DNA of 64,000 bases, taken from assembly GCF_900636535.1 (NCBI RefSeq), contig NZ_LR134289.1, positions 3,365,001-3,429,000 of the forward strand, in the 5' to 3' direction. The notes beneath the pieces were generated by a model, which was not told the origin of the DNA, ran no database searches, and saw only the letters and a list, made by a program, of their open reading frames with translations. Positions 63,788 to 64,000 of this stretch are shown piece after piece. The position numbers and the translations under genes are program-made. The stretch's first letter is position 1. Each line of letters begins with the position of its first letter. The DNA comes from Chryseobacterium gleum (GTDB lineage: Bacteria > Bacteroidota > Bacteroidia > Flavobacteriales > Weeksellaceae).

Positions 63788-64000
63788 TTATTTACTTTCT
63801 GAAGAAAATTTTACAATGACAGGATAATGATCTGAAATACTTACAGAACGGTCAACTTTGTAAGATATTGCCTTTAAAGATTTTGAAGAAAAAACATAGT
63901 CGATCCTGATTGGAAATTTATAATCATGAAAACTCGTTGCACTTCCCTTTCCGGCTGTTAAAAATGTATCTTCAAGTCCGTCTGATAAATGGTAATATTC
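63788..64000 (-). CDS. Second EEP-family gene, C-terminal part only
   Basis: The last 70 residues of a gene cut by the window edge. EYYHLSDGLEDTFLTAGKG, SATSFHDYKFPIRIDYVFSS and SISDHYPVIVKF align position by position with the end of the neighbouring EEP protein (GKDLQDAFLVAGKGSASSFHDYK...SDHYPVIAEF), including the catalytic Asp-His. The stop is TAA at 63788-63790. The pair is a tandem duplication. Confidence 0.88.
   Translation of the reverse strand, partial: EYYHLSDGLEDTFLTAGKGSATSFHDYKFPIRIDYVFSSKSLKAISYKVDRSVSISDHYPVIVKFSSESK

Overview
The window looks like chromosome from a Flavobacteriia bacterium, most likely Chryseobacterium or a close Weeksellaceae relative. The sequence is AT-rich. 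Many genes are preceded by the Bacteroidota -7 box TAnnTTTG rather than an E. coli-type -10. The gene content fits: SusC/SusD, many TonB-dependent receptors, a Bacteroidota-type SecA with extra insertions, and a division/cell-wall (dcw) cluster beginning with mraZ. The genus is inferred from overall impression, not from a database match.

Layout. 1-913 is the 5' part of a 16S rRNA gene on the minus strand, with three tandem promoter-like modules behind it (1055-1359) and a repeat-rich non-coding stretch up to 2027. 2028-12152 is ordinary chromosome: a radical SAM protein, small conserved proteins, an AsmA-like giant, a DUF2797 protein, a UDP-sugar epimerase, a DUF2795 protein and secA. 12304-19097 holds two TonB receptor + PepSY membrane-protein pairs, probably for siderophore-iron uptake. 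A ROK sugar kinase and msrA follow. 21177-29327 is a nutrient-scavenging block: a SusC/SusD pair, a broken phosphoinositide phospholipase C-like gene and a secreted metallophosphoesterase.

29405-40199 is the accessory region and the most interesting part. It contains a membrane protein of unknown function, a 66-residue low-complexity peptide behind a structured leader, a TPR sensor kinase with two near-duplicate response regulators, and a tight operon of ten genes. The operon encodes a 56-residue protein, a YegP/DUF1508 protein, a PD-(D/E)xK nuclease-like protein, a Cys-rich SH3 lipoprotein, a PH-SHOCT protein, a TM2 protein, a small membrane protein, a TerB-like protein, a four-helix coiled-coil membrane protein and a vWA-like lipoprotein. 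Three promoters here (30278, 33193, 34004) carry a near-identical inverted repeat TTACGG-N4-CCGTAA at almost fixed distance from the -7 box. This suggests a dedicated regulon run by the local two-component system. I propose it as an undescribed Ter-like stress or defence island; its function is inference.

40263-42152 (minus) has an ElaA-like acetyltransferase, the GTPase YihA/YsxC and an alpha/beta hydrolase. 42425-58855 is the dcw cluster in classical order (mraZ, rsmH, ftsL, ftsI, murE, mraY, murD, ftsW, murG, murC, ftsQ, ftsA, ftsZ) without murF or ddl. It starts from a promoter with a three-box MraZ operator and an almost leaderless mraZ. Several of its gaps contain decayed palindromic repeats. 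The window ends with a YqeY-like protein, a bacilliredoxin, a GH3-family protein, two small lipoproteins and two tandem endonuclease/exonuclease/phosphatase-family genes, the last cut by the window edge. I saw no tRNA, insertion sequence, integrase or CRISPR array.
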